DNA from: Billgrantia sulfidoxydans
GTDB lineage: Bacteria > Pseudomonadota > Gammaproteobacteria > Pseudomonadales > Halomonadaceae
Direction: 5' to 3'
NCBI RefSeq assembly: GCF_017868775.1
Contig: NZ_CP053381.1
Coordinates: forward strand, 930,001 to 994,000
DNA length: 64,000 nucleotides
The notes under the pieces were generated by a model. The model made no database searches and was not told the origin of the DNA. It saw only the letters and a program-made list of their open reading frames with translations. This document shows positions 62,096 through 64,000 of the stretch, piece after piece. A program made the position numbers and the translations under genes. How positions within the stretch are numbered: the stretch's first letter is position 1; each line of letters starts with the position of its first letter.

Positions 62096-63391
62096 ATGAA
62101 GGTTCTGATCATCGGCGGCGGTGGCCGCGAACACGCCCTGGCCTGGAAGGTCGGCCAGTCGTCCCGCGTCGAGCGGGTCTTCGTGGCACCCGGTAACGCC
62201 GGCACGGCCCGTGAGCCGGGCCTGACCAACGTGGCCATCGAGGCGACCGAGCTGGAGCGTCTGCTGGCGTTCGCCCGCGACGAGGATGTCGCGCTGACCA
62301 TCGTCGGTCCCGAGGCGCCGCTGGTCGAGGGCGTGGTCGACCGCTTCCGCGAGGCCGGCCTGGCCATCTTCGGCCCCACCCGGGGCGCCGCCCAGCTCGA
62401 GGGATCGAAGTCCTTCACCAAGGATTTCCTGGCGCGTCACGCCATCCCCACGGCCGCCTACCGCACCTTCACCGAGGTCGAGCCGGCGCTGGCCTATCTC
62501 GCCGAGCAGGGCGCGCCGATCGTGATCAAGGCCGACGGCCTGGCCGCCGGCAAGGGCGTGATAGTGGCCATGACCCTGGCCGAGGCCGAGGCGGCGGTGC
62601 GCGACATGCTCGAGGCCAACGCCTTCGGCGATGCCGGGGCCCGCGTGGTGATCGAGGAGTTTCTCGAGGGCGAAGAGGCCAGCTTCATTGTCATGGTCGA
62701 TGGCACCACGGTGCTGCCGATGGCCACCAGCCAGGACCACAAGCGTGCCCTGGACGGGGATGCAGGCCCCAACACCGGCGGCATGGGGGCCTACTCGCCC
62801 GCGCCGGTGGTCACCGAGAGCGTGCACGAACGCATCATGCAGCAGGTGATCATGCCAACCGTGCACGGCATGGCGGCCGAGGGTCTCCCTTACAGCGGCT
62901 TCCTCTACGCCGGGCTGATGATCGACGCCGAGGGCAATCCCAAGGTCATCGAATACAATTGCCGCTTCGGCGATCCCGAGACCCAGCCGATCATGCTGCG
63001 CCTGCAGTCCGACCTGGCCGAGCTGTGCCTGGCCGGCGCACGCGGCGAGCTGGCCGGCCACACCTGCGAATGGGATTCCCATGCCGCCGTCGGCGTGGTG
63101 ATGGCCGCGGGCGGCTACCCCGGTAGCTACCGCAAGGGCGACGTCATCGAGGGGCTCGATGCCGCTGCTGCGACCGGCTGCAAGGTGTTCCATGCCGGCA
63201 CCGCCGAGGACGCCCAGGGGCGGGTGGTGACCAGCGGTGGCCGGGTGCTGTGCGTCACCGCGCTGGGCCAGGGGGTGTCCCAGGCCCGTGACCTGGCCTA
63301 TCAGGGCGTGGCGGAGATCCGCTGGGAAGGCGCCCAGTGCCGTCGCGACATCGCCTATCGGGCGATCGCCCGGGAGCGCCAGGCCGGTTGA
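62096..63391 (+). CDS. purD: Phosphoribosylamine--glycine ligase
   Basis: This 431-residue ATP-grasp enzyme catalyses the second step of de novo purine synthesis, joining phosphoribosylamine and glycine. Motifs are VLIIGGGGREHALAWKV at the N-terminus, APIVIKADGLAAGKGVIVAM (ATP-grasp), DHKRALDGDAGPNTGGMGAY, and VIEYNCRFGDPETQPIM (metal ligands). Length matches the family. An intergenic gap of 136 bases precedes it, with CATAAT at 62012 as a possible -10. purH, its usual partner, would be expected nearby but is not seen here. Confidence 0.98.
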   Translation: MKVLIIGGGGREHALAWKVGQSSRVERVFVAPGNAGTAREPGLTNVAIEATELERLLAFARDEDVALTIVGPEAPLVEGVVDRFREAGLAIFGPTRGAAQLEGSKSFTKDFLARHAIPTAAYRTFTEVEPALAYLAEQGAPIVIKADGLAAGKGVIVAMTLAEAEAAVRDMLEANAFGDAGARVVIEEFLEGEEASFIVMVDGTTVLPMATSQDHKRALDGDAGPNTGGMGAYSPAPVVTESVHERIMQQVIMPTVHGMAAEGLPYSGFLYAGLMIDAEGNPKVIEYNCRFGDPETQPIMLRLQSDLAELCLAGARGELAGHTCEWDSHAAVGVVMAAGGYPGSYRKGDVIEGLDAAAATGCKVFHAGTAEDAQGRVVTSGGRVLCVTALGQGVSQARDLAYQGVAEIRWEGAQCRRDIAYRAIARERQAG

Positions 63392-63441
63392 GCCACAGCC
63401 AGGCGGCCGCATCACACGATAACAAGCGTCAGGGAGTGGGC

Positions 63442-63882
63442 ATGGAGCGAGTCAAGCTGGAGTTTCCCGAGTCCGCTATCGTGCACCGGCAGCCGCTGTC
63501 GGTGCGCATCACCGACATGAACTACGGCCGGCACCTGGGCCACGATACCCTGGTGTCGCTGCTCCACGAGGCGCGCACCCAGGCATTCGGCGCGCTCGGC
63601 CTGAGCGAATGGGATATGGGGGGCTACCCCAGCGTGGTGGCCGACCTCGCCGTGCAGTACCAGTCCGAGGCGCGCTGGCCGGATGCCCTGGTGGTGGAGA
63701 CCGCCTTGCCGGCGCCCACCGGCAAGGCGATCGCCGTCTATCACCGGGTGCGCCACGCCGAGGGCGGCCGGCCGGTGGCGACGGCGCGCCTCAACGTCGT
63801 CCTGATCGATCCGGCCCAGGGCCGCAGCGTGGCCATTCCCGCCGCCGTGCAGCAGGCCATCGCCGGAGCGGAGAACGCCTGA
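63442..63882 (+). CDS. Acyl-CoA thioesterase (hotdog fold, 4-hydroxybenzoyl-CoA thioesterase-like)
   Basis: This 146-residue hotdog-fold protein is a probable acyl-CoA thioesterase. The segment VRITDMNYGRHLGHDTLVSL with the conserved Asp/Asn-Tyr-Gly-His pattern and HEARTQAFGALGLSEWD match the YbgC/FcbC-like group, followed by VADLAVQYQSEARWPDALVV. GGAGTGGGC precedes the ATG. The stop overlaps the next gene by one base (TGATG). The substrate is unknown. Confidence 0.85.
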   Translation: MERVKLEFPESAIVHRQPLSVRITDMNYGRHLGHDTLVSLLHEARTQAFGALGLSEWDMGGYPSVVADLAVQYQSEARWPDALVVETALPAPTGKAIAVYHRVRHAEGGRPVATARLNVVLIDPAQGRSVAIPAAVQQAIAGAENA

Positions 63883-64000
63883 TGTCGCGCGAATATCCGA
63901 TCATCGCCGTGACCGGCTCCTCAGGCGCCGGTACCACCACGGTGAAGCGTACCTTCGAGCGCATGTTCGCCCGCGAGGACGTGCATGCCGCCTTCGTCGA
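63882..64000 (+). CDS. Phosphoribulokinase-family protein, partial (N-terminus only)
   Basis: Only the first 39 codons are present. The start MSREYPIIAVTGSSGAGTTT contains a P-loop (GSSGAGTT) and closely matches PrkB-type phosphoribulokinase/uridine kinase-like proteins found in gammaproteobacteria without a Calvin cycle. The gene is translationally coupled to the thioesterase. The C-terminus lies beyond the window, so catalytic residues cannot be judged. Confidence 0.85.
   Translation, partial: MSREYPIIAVTGSSGAGTTTVKRTFERMFAREDVHAAFV

Noticed and set aside
63882..64000. Phosphoribulokinase as evidence of a Calvin cycle
   Set aside because: The N-terminus matches the PrkB-type proteins common in heterotrophic gammaproteobacteria, and no RuBisCO or other Calvin genes are nearby.

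Overview
The window is GC-rich DNA that looks like a chromosome segment from a halophilic or alkaliphilic gammaproteobacterium, most likely Halomonadaceae (Halomonas-like). The evidence is the rnr-rlmB-rpsF-rpsR-DUF2232-rplI-(porin)-dnaB order, two Mrp/Pha-type cation/proton antiporter operons, a PhaR-type polyhydroxyalkanoate regulator, an ExoD-family protein and the respiratory gene set. The taxonomic call is an inference; no rRNA gene is present. Genes are packed tightly, with many ATGA/TGATG stop-start overlaps.

Layout. 1-2277 (minus): cbb3 oxidase ccoN-ccoO-ccoQ (ccoP off the left edge). 2441-3856: an alpha/beta hydrolase and a Val-Asp-Asp-Val-Asp tRNA operon with promoter and terminator. 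4040-6736: fadH and an ExoD-family protein. 6733-8225 (minus): copper/oxidase assembly genes (Sco, CtaG), divergent from a caa3-type oxidase operon (8625-13763: CuA-cytochrome c subunit II, subunits I and III, a 3-TM protein of unknown function, and two membrane-anchored c-type cytochromes). 13941-22396: eight genes resembling the membrane arm of complex I (A, a BD-like fusion, H, J, K, L, M, N) with no NADH-dehydrogenase genes and no visible Fe-S ligands. 22705-27508: the prkA-yeaH-spoVR stress module. 27537-33510: a HiPIP, a HemJ-like membrane protein, a DUF2231 protein, a second caa3-like oxidase operon (subunit I-III fusion and a second 3-TM protein) and a stand-alone Lrp/AsnC ligand-binding (RAM) protein. 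33587-34967: an exported-type endonuclease and three tRNA-Leu(CAG) genes. 35245-46006: rnr, rlmB, ribosomal protein genes, a LamB-like porin, dnaB, two small unknown genes and hemH. 46020-57894: two complete, divergently transcribed Mrp antiporter operons of different architecture. 57895-64000: lytic transglycosylase, PRC-barrel protein, retropepsin-like protein, rsmE, phaR, purD, a thioesterase and the start of a phosphoribulokinase-family gene.

The window is dominated by bioenergetics. Three heme-copper oxidases, their likely electron donors (several c-type cytochromes and a HiPIP) and copper-assembly factors lie within 33 kb. Seven antiporter-like (NuoL/M/N, MrpA/MrpD) ion-translocating subunits are encoded across three operons. 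The best candidate for an undescribed system is the 8-gene complex I-like cluster at 13941-22396. Its BD-like protein keeps the fold signatures of NuoB and NuoD but lacks the tandem-cysteine Fe-S motif and hydrogenase-type metal ligands. Its H and J subunits have lost conserved motifs of the quinone/proton path, and its L subunit has a lateral helix built from 26-residue repeats. It sits directly behind an oxidase operon and cannot be an ordinary NADH:quinone oxidoreductase. Its function is unknown to me.
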